From: Alcanivorax limicola
GTDB taxonomy: Bacteria > Pseudomonadota > Gammaproteobacteria > Pseudomonadales > Alcanivoracaceae
DNA length: 64,000 nt
Assembly: GCF_019931215.1 (NCBI RefSeq)
Contig: NZ_JAIOUB010000004.1
Location: 310,001 to 374,000 of the forward strand
Direction: 5' to 3'
The notes beneath the pieces are model-generated. The model saw only the letters and a list, made by a program, of their open reading frames with translations, did no database searches and was not told where the DNA came from. Positions 8,567 to 17,515 of this stretch are shown piece by piece. Positions within the stretch are counted from its first letter, which is position 1, and each line of letters begins with the position of its first letter. The position numbers and the translations under genes were made by a program.

Positions 8567-10393
8567 TCATAGCGAGGACCAGATCGAGCGAAATTCATCA
8601 TCACCATTGCCGGCCTTGCCCGCATCAGCTGGCTGCACGCTTTGCCCCCGGAATTCAAACTGGCCGAAGCTGGCGCTGCCACTGACGCGCCGTCCCAGCT
8701 GCACGCGCTCGGTCACCCCCTGACGCACCAGTTCGACACGGGCGCTGCTCTGAAAACCCACCGCCGGCACCAGCAACGTGGCCTCCTGGGCAATGGCATG
8801 CAGCTCCGGCAACAAGAGCACGCGCATGAACTCTGACGGATCACCGGTTTTCTTCAGCACCCGTGCCGCAGCAGGCAAAGCCCGTGGTGCCAGCAACTCG
8901 ATACCGAATTCCGCGCCCTGGTGCGTCAACTGTTTGACCCAGCGCACCACGCCTACCGTCCACTCATGGTGATCCTGTTCTCGCACACCCACCAGTTCGC
9001 CGGTGCGCAACTGCGACGGCGTCTCGCCCTGCCAGGCAAGACAATAGCCGCCGGGGCTGACATTGACGGTTTCGCAGCGATAGCTGTCAAACTGCTGGGC
9101 CGGATTGGTGCTGGCCTGACGCGCCTGAACCGCAGCGGTAATGCCAGAAATATCGATACGCTCCACGCCTGCCGAGTCGTCCGCCATACGCCGCCCGCCG
9201 CCATCAATGGAGCGACTCCAGGCATCTTCTTCGCGCAGGGAAGGCTGCATGCCGGCGCCAGCCGAACGACGCACCTGTCCTGAAAACGGGTTATCGCCAT
9301 CACCGTCCAGCACACGCAAGCGCGCTGCGCCGATCTGGCTGGCAAAATCCGCGCCGCCGGAAGAAAAATGATGCAGTGCACTCAGACCGAAACAGATATC
9401 CAGCGGCAATCGTTGACTGACACGTGAAAACGCGCGCTCGGTCAATGCGCCCCAGGCCAATTGCAGATGCATCAACAACGCTTCACTGGTACCGCGCGGC
9501 AACGCCAGCCCCTCACCATTATGGCCTGGCTGCCTGGCAGCCAGATTCTCCACCAACGGCCGGGCATCGATAAAACGACAGCTGCCGCGCGCCAGAGAAG
9601 CATGCGTGCGATAGGTCGGTGGCCGATCCACCTCCAGGTCGAAAACGAACAGATCATCTTCGCCCGCGGCGCTGCGGACCGTCACCAGAGAGGCGGCCTC
9701 TCGTGCCAACGCGGAGACGACCGCCAACTCCTGCTGCCGTAACTGATTCGGTTTGGCGGTCGCCAACAGCAAGGTGCGAATGTAAGCCTGCCCGACGGAG
9801 GTCTCTTCTTCGCCCTGCCCGGGCTGCTCACGCACGCGAATATCGACCAGGCCATGGGCCTCCGCAAGCAAATACAGCTGATGCAACTCCAGCCAGACAT
9901 TGCGCGGCGTCGGAAAATACAACTGATAACACCGTAATAATGTATCGCCCAGCGCGCTGAACGCGCGATGCAATGCGGTGGCAATCGCCTGACGCACTTC
10001 TTTATCGTCTACCTTGCGAATGCCGCGTGCCGCCACCAGTTTGTAACCGCTGGCCAGATGCCCCTGCAACGCCTGCGCGAGACCGGCGACGCGCCGTGCC
10101 TTGTCAGGCAACACCAGTGACTGGCGCAGATAATGTTTGCCAAGGCTGTCGCTGACATGAAGGATGACCGGCCGCACGATTTCCAGCAATTGAAAGCGCG
10201 TGCGCGTATCAATCTGCAGTCGATTGAGTTCCTGAATGAACTGATAGAGCTGGCGGGAGGTCTCGCCCATATTCATCAAGGGCAAGTGCTCGACCCAGGC
10301 TTGCAATTTGCGCGGTTGGGCATGCCCGATGGACAGCGAACGAAGGTCCTGATCGGGCAGTTTCAGGCGGATCTGTTGTGCATCAGAAGCCAT
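8567..10393 (-). CDS. Large PilZ-domain protein, putative c-di-GMP effector
   Basis: 608 residues, soluble, with no membrane segments. The first about 400 residues are a helical domain I cannot name. About residues 440-530 look like a PilZ domain: the strand QFDSYRCETVNVSPGGYCLAW contains the NxSxxG form of the PilZ D/NxSxxG motif. A further beta-rich tail follows. The gene lies 150 bases upstream of fimX on the same strand, so two c-di-GMP-linked proteins sit together; this suggests a shared role in pilus or surface behaviour, which is inference. The ATG at 10393 has a GGGG about six bases upstream. The PilZ assignment rests on motif reading. Confidence 0.65.
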   Translation of the reverse strand: MASDAQQIRLKLPDQDLRSLSIGHAQPRKLQAWVEHLPLMNMGETSRQLYQFIQELNRLQIDTRTRFQLLEIVRPVILHVSDSLGKHYLRQSLVLPDKARRVAGLAQALQGHLASGYKLVAARGIRKVDDKEVRQAIATALHRAFSALGDTLLRCYQLYFPTPRNVWLELHQLYLLAEAHGLVDIRVREQPGQGEEETSVGQAYIRTLLLATAKPNQLRQQELAVVSALAREAASLVTVRSAAGEDDLFVFDLEVDRPPTYRTHASLARGSCRFIDARPLVENLAARQPGHNGEGLALPRGTSEALLMHLQLAWGALTERAFSRVSQRLPLDICFGLSALHHFSSGGADFASQIGAARLRVLDGDGDNPFSGQVRRSAGAGMQPSLREEDAWSRSIDGGGRRMADDSAGVERIDISGITAAVQARQASTNPAQQFDSYRCETVNVSPGGYCLAWQGETPSQLRTGELVGVREQDHHEWTVGVVRWVKQLTHQGAEFGIELLAPRALPAAARVLKKTGDPSEFMRVLLLPELHAIAQEATLLVPAVGFQSSARVELVRQGVTERVQLGRRVSGSASFGQFEFRGQSVQPADAGKAGNGDDEFRSIWSSL

Positions 10394-10596
10394 GACAAAC
10401 CCCGGTTTTCAGATACTCGATCCCGAGCATATTCATGTTGTTATATTTTTGCGTTTTTGTGGACTACGTCTTTGACTGTACGGCAGTTGTACCTGTTGTG
10501 TAAACGAAATGATCATAATGTGACCGCCGTGCCAGATCATGCGCCGGGCGAAAAATGAATCAGCGGTTCATTCGCCGCAAGCGACAACAGCCCTTG

Positions 10597-11634
10597 TCAC
10601 AGCGGCGTTTTCGACAAGTCACCCGCCACTTCACGCACCAGCCGCGGCACCAGGTATCCGGGCAAGCGGTGACGCAGCGCCCGATGCAGAGCCCGGGCCT
10701 GATCGTCGGAGACGGAAAAATGCGCCGCACCCGCGACGCGATCCAGTTGATGCAGGTAATAAGGCAGGATGCCGTGCTGGAACAGGGCCAGGCTCAGCGC
10801 CTCCTGCGCAGGCAGCGTATCGTTGACACCGCGCAGCAATACCGCCTGATTCAACACCGTGACGCCCAACTGCTGGAGCGCACGCACCTCGGCTGCCAGG
10901 CCGGGCGTCAGCTCATGCGCATGATTGGCGTGCAACACCAGTACACTCTGCCAGCGCGCATCGCCAAGCGCCGCCACCAGTGCCGGGGTAATCCGGCCGG
11001 GAATGACCACCGGCAAACGACTGTGGATGCGCAGTCGCCGCAAATGCGGAATCGTCGCCAGCCGGGCCAGGAGATCCAGCAAACGCCGGTCAGACAGACT
11101 GAATGGATCGCCGCCACTCAGAATCACTTCCTCTATCTCGGTGTGCTCGTTCAGCCAGGACAGCGCCTCATCCAGCCGGGCGGCCGTGGGCAGATGGGAC
11201 TGATACGGGAAGTGACGCCGGAAACAGTAGCGGCAATGCACCGCGCAAGCGCCGGTGACCACCAGCAATACCCGACCATGGTATTTGTGCAGTATACCAG
11301 GCACCGGCGTATGCGCTGCCTCCGCCAGCGGGTCTGTGTCATAGCCCGGTGTCGGCGCCAGCTCCTCCGGGCTGGTCAGTACCTGTCGCAGCAGCGGGTC
11401 CTGTGCGTCGCCGGGCTGCATGCGCGCCGCGTAGGCGCGCGGGACGCGCAGCGGGAAATCCGCCGCGGCCCGCAGCGCCGCTGGCAAGTCCGCCGTATCC
11501 AGCCCCAGCAGCCCCAGCAACTCCCCCGGGTCGGTAATGACGTCTGCCTGCGCCTGCTGCCAGTCAGTGTCCGCCGCATCCTGCACCGGGATGCGCGCAC
11601 TGCCTTGATGCTGCCCCGGCGGCGTCACAGGCAC
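10597..11634 (-). CDS. epmB: EF-P beta-lysylation protein EpmB (lysine 2,3-aminomutase-like radical SAM)
   Basis: 345 residues. It converts (S)-alpha-lysine to (R)-beta-lysine for attachment to elongation factor P. The radical-SAM cluster motif is CAVHCRYCFRR (CxxxCxxC), followed by HFPY as in KamA-family enzymes; later blocks EVILSGGDPFSL and the PGRITPAL region are typical of EpmB. It is shorter than catabolic lysine aminomutases, as EpmB usually is. The likely start is a GTG at 11634, with GGGAG just upstream. It diverges from efp, which lies 134 bases away with epmA immediately after it, so substrate, aminomutase and ligase are together. Confidence 0.93.
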   Translation of the reverse strand: MPVTPPGQHQGSARIPVQDAADTDWQQAQADVITDPGELLGLLGLDTADLPAALRAAADFPLRVPRAYAARMQPGDAQDPLLRQVLTSPEELAPTPGYDTDPLAEAAHTPVPGILHKYHGRVLLVVTGACAVHCRYCFRRHFPYQSHLPTAARLDEALSWLNEHTEIEEVILSGGDPFSLSDRRLLDLLARLATIPHLRRLRIHSRLPVVIPGRITPALVAALGDARWQSVLVLHANHAHELTPGLAAEVRALQQLGVTVLNQAVLLRGVNDTLPAQEALSLALFQHGILPYYLHQLDRVAGAAHFSVSDDQARALHRALRHRLPGYLVPRLVREVAGDLSKTPL

Positions 11635-11768
11635 TCTCCCGACACCGGGCCGGCCCCGGATTCAGTGCCTGACTGCCTGAACGTCCCGCATGGCAGCGGG
11701 GTCTGCCAACTGTGAGCCTGCTGCGTTATCATTGCCGCCCTTAATCGCGTTTCAGTGTGGGTGTAACC

Positions 11769-12338
11769 ATGGCGAGCTATTCTACCAACGAATTCAAGTC
11801 CGGCCTGAAAGTAATGCTGGACGGCGATCCCTGCGCCATCGTCGAGAACGAATTCGTCAAGCCCGGCAAAGGCCAGGCCTTCAACCGCGTGCGTCTGCGC
11901 AACCTGCGTTCCGGCAAGATCTGGGAGCGCACCTTCAAGTCCGGCGAAAGCCTGGAAGGCGCCGACGTCATGGATGTCGAGATGCAGTATCTCTACACCG
12001 ACGGTGAATTCTGGCATTTCATGAACCCGGAGTCTTTCGAACAGCTGCCCGCCGATGAAGCCGCCGTGCGCGATGCCATTCAGTGGCTGAAAGAAGAAGA
12101 CGTCTGCACTGTCACGCTCTACAACGGCGCCCCTCTGGCCGTCAGCCCGCCCAACTTCGTCGAGCTGGAAATCACCGAGACCGATCCGGGCCTCAAGGGT
12201 GACACCGCTGGCACCGGCGGCAAGCCGGCCAAGCTGAGCACCGGCGCCACCGTACGCGTGCCGCTGTTCGTGCAGACCGGTGAAATCATCAAGGTCGACA
12301 CCCGCACCGGCGAGTACGTCAACCGCGTCAAGAGCTGA
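11769..12338 (+). CDS. efp: Elongation factor P
   Basis: Relieves ribosome stalling at polyproline stretches. The 189-residue protein has the three-domain EF-P layout, and the modification loop KPGKGQAF places the acceptor lysine at residue 34, as in E. coli, which fits beta-lysylation by the flanking EpmA and EpmB. The ATG at 11769 is chosen over the in-frame GTG at 11757 because [14 protein letters not shown] is the normal N-terminus. The TGA stop shares its A with the ATG of epmA, indicating translational coupling. Confidence 0.97.
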   Translation: MASYSTNEFKSGLKVMLDGDPCAIVENEFVKPGKGQAFNRVRLRNLRSGKIWERTFKSGESLEGADVMDVEMQYLYTDGEFWHFMNPESFEQLPADEAAVRDAIQWLKEEDVCTVTLYNGAPLAVSPPNFVELEITETDPGLKGDTAGTGGKPAKLSTGATVRVPLFVQTGEIIKVDTRTGEYVNRVKS

Positions 12339-13300
12339 TGCGGCACGACGACTGGCAGCCGACCTGCAGCGCCCGGGCTCTCAAGGCCCGGGCGCAGTTG
12401 TATGCGGCCACCCGCCAGTTCTTTGCCGAACGCCAGGTGATGGAGGTCAGCACGCCCGTGCTGGCCGCCCACGGCGTGACCGATCCCCATATCCCCAGCA
12501 TCGCCGTACCGGCCCACGGCTATCTGCAATCCTCGCCTGAGTACCACATGAAGCGGCTGCTGGCCGCCGGCAGCGGGCCCATCTACCAGATCAGCCAGGT
12601 CTTTCGGGACGGGGAATCCGGGCAACGGCACAACCCGGAGTTCACCCTGCTGGAATGGTACCGCCCGGGTTTCGACCTGCAGGCACTGATCGACGAAACC
12701 GTCGCCCTGCTGTCGCAACAGCTCTCACAACAACTGGCGCAACAACTGGCACGTCCGCCGGTACAGCAACACCGTTTCCGCGACCTGTTCGCCACCGTCA
12801 CCGGCCTTGACCCGCTGCGCGCGCCCCTTGCTGACCTGTATCAGGCCAGCCCGGATCAGTTGCCCGCCGATCTGGATCGGGCGGCGCTGGTGGACTATCT
12901 CATGGCGACACGCGTGGAAGCCGCCCTGCCCGCCAACACCCTGACCATCGTCAGCCACTATCCGGGCTGGGCCGCCGCGCTGTCACGCACTGCCCCGGAC
13001 ACCGATGGCGAAACGGTGGCAGAGCGCTTCGAAATCTATTTCGGTGCCATGGAGCTGGCCAACGGCTACCACGAACTGACCGATGCCAGCGAACAGGCGC
13101 AACGCTTCCAGAGTGATCAGCTACGGCGCCAGGATGCAGGTCTGCCGGCCATGGCCGCCGACCCCCGCTTGCTCGCCGCGCTGACCGCCGGCCTGCCGGA
13201 TTGCGCCGGTGTGGCTGTGGGTCTGGACCGGCTGCTGATGTGCCAGCTGGGCGCCCCGCGCATCCGCGATGTGCTCGCGTTCCCTGGCGATATCGCCTGA
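12338..13300 (+). CDS. epmA: EF-P--(R)-beta-lysine ligase EpmA
   Basis: 320 residues. A class II lysyl-tRNA-synthetase-like catalytic core without the anticodon-binding domain; it activates (R)-beta-lysine and attaches it to EF-P Lys34. Family landmarks are the N-terminal FFAERQVMEVSTPVL, the motif 2 region VFRDGESGQRHNPEFTLLEWYR, and the C-terminal GVAVGLDRLLM. Residues about 124-138 are a Gln-rich stretch (QQLSQQLAQQLA), probably an insert of simple sequence. The start overlaps the efp stop by one base. Confidence 0.95.
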   Translation: MRHDDWQPTCSARALKARAQLYAATRQFFAERQVMEVSTPVLAAHGVTDPHIPSIAVPAHGYLQSSPEYHMKRLLAAGSGPIYQISQVFRDGESGQRHNPEFTLLEWYRPGFDLQALIDETVALLSQQLSQQLAQQLARPPVQQHRFRDLFATVTGLDPLRAPLADLYQASPDQLPADLDRAALVDYLMATRVEAALPANTLTIVSHYPGWAAALSRTAPDTDGETVAERFEIYFGAMELANGYHELTDASEQAQRFQSDQLRRQDAGLPAMAADPRLLAALTAGLPDCAGVAVGLDRLLMCQLGAPRIRDVLAFPGDIA

Positions 13301-13408
13301 TCCTTCCGTTTGCTTTTCCTGCCCCCCCTACCAAAGCCTGATACTGACGCCACAAGCGGGCGTGGTACTTGTTGAACACGGACACAACAAGAACAGGGGG
13401 GAATCACC

Positions 13409-14692
13409 ATGCGCCATGCCCGACCCATGCGCCACGCCCGACATTGTCTGACGGCACGACTGCTCGCCGGCATGACCTTGCTTGTCTCATTGACCGTCAG
13501 CGCCGCCCAGCCGGTGGCCATCGGTATCAATTACCCGCGTAGCGGCGAATACAGCCAGGAAGGCCTGATGCAGATGCGCGGCGCGCTGATGGCCATCGAT
13601 GAAATCAATGCCGCAGGTGGCGTGCTGGGGCGACCCATCACCCTGCTGGAAGCCGACACCGCCTCACGCCCGGCCCAGGCCGCCGACAATGTGGACCAGT
13701 TAGCCGACCAGGGCGCACGCATGCTGTTCGGCGGCTCATCCAGCGCCGTCGCCGTGGCCGCCGGTCAGCGCGCGCGCCAGCGGGGCCTGCTCTATTTCGG
13801 CACCCTCACCTACTCCAATGACACCACCGGCAAGGACGGGCACCGCTACATGTTCCGCGAGTGCTACAACGCCTGGATGTCGTCGCGCGTACTGGGGCAG
13901 CATTTGCGCGAACACTTCGCCGACCAGCGCTATTTCTACATCACTGCCGACTACACCTGGGGCCACACCACCGAGGACTCGATGCGCCGCTTTACCGACA
14001 CCGGCAACGAGGCCGACCACGGCCGCGTGATGGTGCCTTTCCCCGGCGGCCGCTACCGGCAGATACAGGCAGCACTCGCCGAGGCCGCCGAGAGTGAGGC
14101 AGACGTGTTGGTCATGGTGCTGTTCGGCAACCAGATGGTGACCGCCATGCGCCTGGCCTATGAGATGGGCCTGACCCGGCGCATGCAGATTGTGGTCCCG
14201 AACTTGACCCTGAGCATGGTGGAACAGGCCGGACCCGGCATCATGGAGGGCGTGCTGGGCGCCACGCCCTGGACCTGGAATGTGCCGTTCCATTACGACT
14301 ACCCGCGCGGCCAGGCGTTTGTGAACACCTTCGCCGAACGTTACGAGACCTATCCGTCTACCTCGGCGGCGTCGGCCTACAGCATCGTCTATCAGTGGCG
14401 CGATGCCGTGACGCGGGCGCGCAGCTTCGACAGCGAACGCCTGATTGCCGCACTGGAAGGCCATCGCTACAGCCTGCTGAAAGACGAGCAGCAGTGGCGC
14501 GCCTTCGATCACCAGAATGTGCAAACGGTTTACGCGGTGCGCATCAACCCGCGCCGGACCGTCATGGCCGATCGCTTCCGCCAGGATTATTTCGAGATTC
14601 TGGACGCCATGGACGGCGAGCGCGCCACCCAGACACACGTGGAATGGATCGCAGAACGCGCCCGCTACGGGCAACCGCCCGGGCTTGAGTAA
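13409..14692 (+). CDS. Periplasmic branched-chain/urea-type ABC substrate-binding protein, orphan
   Basis: 427 residues with a signal peptide (basic start, hydrophobic core LLAGMTLLVSLTVSA, predicted cleavage near SAA-Q at residues 31-34). The mature part is a type I periplasmic binding protein of the Leu/Ile/Val and urea/short-amide (UrtA/FmdD-like) class, with PRSGEYSQEGLMQMRGALMAIDEINAAGGVLGRP being the usual first lobe. No permease or ATPase gene lies beside it, so it may serve a sensor or a distant transporter. The start is supported by a run of six G eight bases upstream. The ligand cannot be told from the sequence. Confidence 0.8.
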   Translation: MRHARPMRHARHCLTARLLAGMTLLVSLTVSAAQPVAIGINYPRSGEYSQEGLMQMRGALMAIDEINAAGGVLGRPITLLEADTASRPAQAADNVDQLADQGARMLFGGSSSAVAVAAGQRARQRGLLYFGTLTYSNDTTGKDGHRYMFRECYNAWMSSRVLGQHLREHFADQRYFYITADYTWGHTTEDSMRRFTDTGNEADHGRVMVPFPGGRYRQIQAALAEAAESEADVLVMVLFGNQMVTAMRLAYEMGLTRRMQIVVPNLTLSMVEQAGPGIMEGVLGATPWTWNVPFHYDYPRGQAFVNTFAERYETYPSTSAASAYSIVYQWRDAVTRARSFDSERLIAALEGHRYSLLKDEQQWRAFDHQNVQTVYAVRINPRRTVMADRFRQDYFEILDAMDGERATQTHVEWIAERARYGQPPGLE

Positions 14693-14864
14693 TGCCCTGC
14701 TAACGGGGTCAGGCGCTCAGGGGCTCAGGGGCGACGACACCTCGTGATGAACAAAGGGGGCGTGCTGTTCTCGGGGACGCACCAGTGCCATCTTCAGGCC
14801 TCTGAACCCACAAACCCACATTTGCGATAAGCTACAAACTTCGTCAATCCCCGGAGCCCTGTCC

Positions 14865-15119
14865 ATGAGCCGCCTGACCATCGATGTGACTGAGCAACAA
14901 CACCAGACGCCCAAGGCCCTCGCCGCCCTTGAGGGCAAAGCTCTCAAGCAATACGCCATTGAACGGCTGTTTTCCGCAGATTCAACGGGCGACCAGGCGC
15001 TGAGTGAACTGAAAGCCCTCCTCTCCGAGCGCCTGTCCGAAGCCCGCCGCGGAGAACTGTCCCAAGGCAGCATCAGCGAACTTGCCGAGCAAACGCTTCA
15101 AGCTGAATCGAAGGAATGA
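14865..15119 (+). CDS. ParD-type antitoxin
   Basis: 84 residues. Short acidic/helical protein whose N-terminal part (RLTIDVTEQQHQTPKALAALEGKALKQYAIERL) has the ribbon-helix-helix layout of ParD antitoxins. Its stop overlaps the ATG of the following parE-like gene by four bases (ATGA), the standard arrangement of a type II toxin-antitoxin pair. The partner toxin is damaged, so this antitoxin may now be an orphan or may neutralise related toxins elsewhere. Confidence 0.75.
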   Translation: MSRLTIDVTEQQHQTPKALAALEGKALKQYAIERLFSADSTGDQALSELKALLSERLSEARRGELSQGSISELAEQTLQAESKE

Positions 15120-15428
15120 CAGCCCCTTACATCCTCACCCGCGGCGCGGCAGGGGATCTGCCCGATCTCGTCCGTTACACCTTCCAGACCTGGGGACCGG
15201 CACAATGCCGAGCCTATGTTGCACAGATCGAAGAAGCCGCCACGCAGCTTGCACTTGGGCAAGGCATATTCAAGAACCGGGACGACCTACTCCCCGGATT
15301 GCGAGTACGCAGGGCCGGACATCATTACATTTTTCTGTTTGCCCGGGGATAACCAACCCGCAGTGATTCTGGCCATGCAGCACTAACGCATGGACATAAT
15401 CGCCCGTATGCAAGAGCGGCTTGATTAG
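15116..15428 (+). pseudogene. ParE-type toxin, frameshifted and with a nonsense codon
   Basis: The first 77 codons read as a RelE/ParE-superfamily toxin (YILTRGAAGDLPDLVRYTFQTWG, then HHYIFLFAR) and then stop at 15350-15352. Removing one G from the GGGG run at 15345-15348 restores the expected ending: ARDNQPAVILAMQH, a TAA at 15384-15386, then RMDIIARMQERLD and a stop at 15426-15428. ParE proteins normally read HERMD here, so the TAA probably arose from a GAA glutamate codon. The gene thus carries two independent lesions in the C-terminal segment, and a 78-residue product is what would be made now. Toxicity is probably lost; this is inferred from family structure. Confidence 0.8.
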
Positions 15429-15641
15429 CCAACCAGCAAACACTACCGCGACACGGCCGGCGGAAAATGTCAGGCGCGCCGGGATGTGCCTTTCAGGCGT
15501 CTGACGCCGAAATAGAGAACCCAAGCCTTGTGTCGGACTCTTTAAAGTGACACACAGATCCTCAATCTGAGGCTTGCTACCAATCTAACTTGGTCGGCCA
15601 CAAAGTCAATCACAAGAACACACAGTAGGACCAAAAACACA
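15429..15641. other. Non-coding junction between the parDE pair and the AT-rich block
   Basis: About 210 bases without a supported gene. Base composition changes visibly near 15540, from GC-rich chromosome-like sequence to AT-rich sequence that continues to about 19250. A small hairpin CCTCA-ATC-TGAGG lies near 15565. I see no tRNA, integrase or insertion-sequence end. Confidence 0.5.
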
Positions 15642-15662
15642 TAGAGGATAATAAATCCTCTA
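15627..15662 (-). terminator. Intrinsic terminator of the ATPase operon
   Basis: A perfect 8-bp stem TAGAGGAT/ATCCTCTA with a 5-base loop (15642-15662) covers the stop codon of the ATPase gene. On the minus strand it is followed four bases later by TTTTT. This marks the end of the minus-strand transcript of the four-gene block. Confidence 0.65.
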
Positions 15663-17444
15663 GTCAGTGTTACTCAGAGCATCAAACGCACTCATTATCT
15701 GCTCCTTCAAACTTTCCACGACGGAGAAATCCTCTGGGGAAAAGTTCGCGCTCAAGCACCTCATGACATCAATAGGCGATCTAAAGCCCGCCTTTTTTGC
15801 CAAGACACCAAGCAGTTGCTTACCTGGCACAAGCATCAGGGCTTGCAATGCATCTTTCTCTGAAATTACAGAATTTATCCGAGAGACCTCTGCCTCAAAT
15901 TCCATTCTTAACGCGCCCTCGGAAGCCGCCTCCAACAATACATCAACCCTCTCTCTTCTAACTTCAGCCAAGTTACTCCATAACTCCTCGAAACTAGCAC
16001 ACTTCCTGACAATCTTATTCGGAACACTAATGCCATAAGAGAAAGCTCTGTCCGAACAAACCCTTCTAGCAGCAATTAAAATCTTATTCTGATCGAGATA
16101 GTCCACAATCCAACTGGATATAGACTCAGGAGTAGGAATTTCCTCCTGAGTTGCAATGTGCGCTGCAAGCCGACTCAAAATCTCTGGAACACATAAAAAA
16201 GACTCTGCCTCATGAAAAGGGATACTTAAAACCCCATTCTTCCGCAACAGCTCAAGCCTTGTCGACGATTTGTAGTCAGAATCAACAACACCCAAAAGAG
16301 TCAAAGAGGGGGAAACCCTTCCCCATATTCCCGATCGCGCAACCAACGCACACAAATCCTCACATCCCCCTCCCGGAACTATAGACACGCCGGGACCACC
16401 TAGAACCCATGGGTAAAAAATGGCATCAAACGACTTATCGTTACCCTCTGTGATCAAAACCCTCCCTGGAGACAAAAGATTCGGAACACTGCCAAAGAAA
16501 CCATACAATTCAGCACGAGAAAAGCAGTCCATTCCCTCGAATTCGCTAAGACTCTTACCATCTATAGATATGACGTACACCTTATCGACAGTATCCCTAA
16601 TCGCAAAACCAACACTATGCGTTGCATAAATGAATATTTTTTCTGGGTAAGATTCCTCTACTAATGTCCAGAGCTGCTCCGCCAAACCAGGATTCAAGTT
16701 CAGCTCTGGTTCATCAACAATTACGACGTTATACTCATCTGGCATTTCAATAAATTCAGCCAAGATCGAGAAAACCTGCTTCTCGCCATCTGAAAGCCTA
16801 GAGGGCCCATACAGCGCACCATTTTTCTCGGCCCTTAGCACCCGTTTAGCATTATCATAAGAAAGGCCAATATCGGGGAATATCTCCTGGAACATCTCGA
16901 ACAACCGAGTCAAAGGCGGCTTTGGCCTCGCCGGGAAGCTCCCAATCTGAGCAGGGTTTGATTCAAACCACTTTAGAGTTCTGTCAGAATGTTCGTATCT
17001 TATCTCATTATCGAGCTTATCAAGAACAATAAGTGCATCACGCAGGCGCAATGAGAGCTTCCCGCCCCTCTTATTCTGGTAGGTTTTATTAGCGCTATCG
17101 AACTTATGGTACTTTTGATACTCCTTGGGATCGACATCAAGATTATCTTTAATTTCTATTGCCCTGCCACCCTCAATATACACAGGCTTTCCCATAATGC
17201 CAGACAGCCTTATATTGTCTCTAATCTCAGTAAGGAGAGAGCTTTTTCCGGCGCCATTTGAACCCAGAACTACATTAATACGCCCAAAATTAATTTCCAC
17301 CTCAGGAAAACGTTTAGACTGATATAGCGCCGGTAAATCAGATACCAAGAAGCCGCTTTTCGGCATTGATCTAATAGCTTCTCTCTTTACCTTTTCCATC
17401 CTTTCTTTCAAAGAACCAAACCCCGCATCTTTTTCACGATGCAT
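15660..17444 (-). CDS. OLD-like AAA ATPase with C-terminal Toprim/DUF4435-like region (putative defence protein)
   Basis: 594 residues. An ABC/SMC-type ATPase half: Walker A GSNGAGKSS at residues 61-69, signature LSDGEKQ at 217-223, Walker B VVIVDEPE at 240-247, and switch ATHS at 274-277. The second half begins with VLITEGNDKSFD (Glu333) and has VVDSDYK (Asp388, Asp390), the Glu...DxD pattern of Toprim-like domains in OLD nucleases and DUF4435 proteins. Such proteins are common in phage-defence loci. ATG 17444 has AAGGAG seven bases upstream. It is AT-rich compared with the surrounding chromosome and lies 71 bases behind the SecB-like gene on the same strand, so it may belong to the TAC operon. 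Nuclease activity is inferred. Confidence 0.75.
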   Translation of the reverse strand: MHREKDAGFGSLKERMEKVKREAIRSMPKSGFLVSDLPALYQSKRFPEVEINFGRINVVLGSNGAGKSSLLTEIRDNIRLSGIMGKPVYIEGGRAIEIKDNLDVDPKEYQKYHKFDSANKTYQNKRGGKLSLRLRDALIVLDKLDNEIRYEHSDRTLKWFESNPAQIGSFPARPKPPLTRLFEMFQEIFPDIGLSYDNAKRVLRAEKNGALYGPSRLSDGEKQVFSILAEFIEMPDEYNVVIVDEPELNLNPGLAEQLWTLVEESYPEKIFIYATHSVGFAIRDTVDKVYVISIDGKSLSEFEGMDCFSRAELYGFFGSVPNLLSPGRVLITEGNDKSFDAIFYPWVLGGPGVSIVPGGGCEDLCALVARSGIWGRVSPSLTLLGVVDSDYKSSTRLELLRKNGVLSIPFHEAESFLCVPEILSRLAAHIATQEEIPTPESISSWIVDYLDQNKILIAARRVCSDRAFSYGISVPNKIVRKCASFEELWSNLAEVRRERVDVLLEAASEGALRMEFEAEVSRINSVISEKDALQALMLVPGKQLLGVLAKKAGFRSPIDVMRCLSANFSPEDFSVVESLKEQIMSAFDALSNTD

Positions 17445-17515
17445 ACCATTACTCCTTATCTGGGAGCGATTCTACTTCGAGCTCCAGCATTGCTCCGCTA
17501 CGATGAAAGGCAGGC

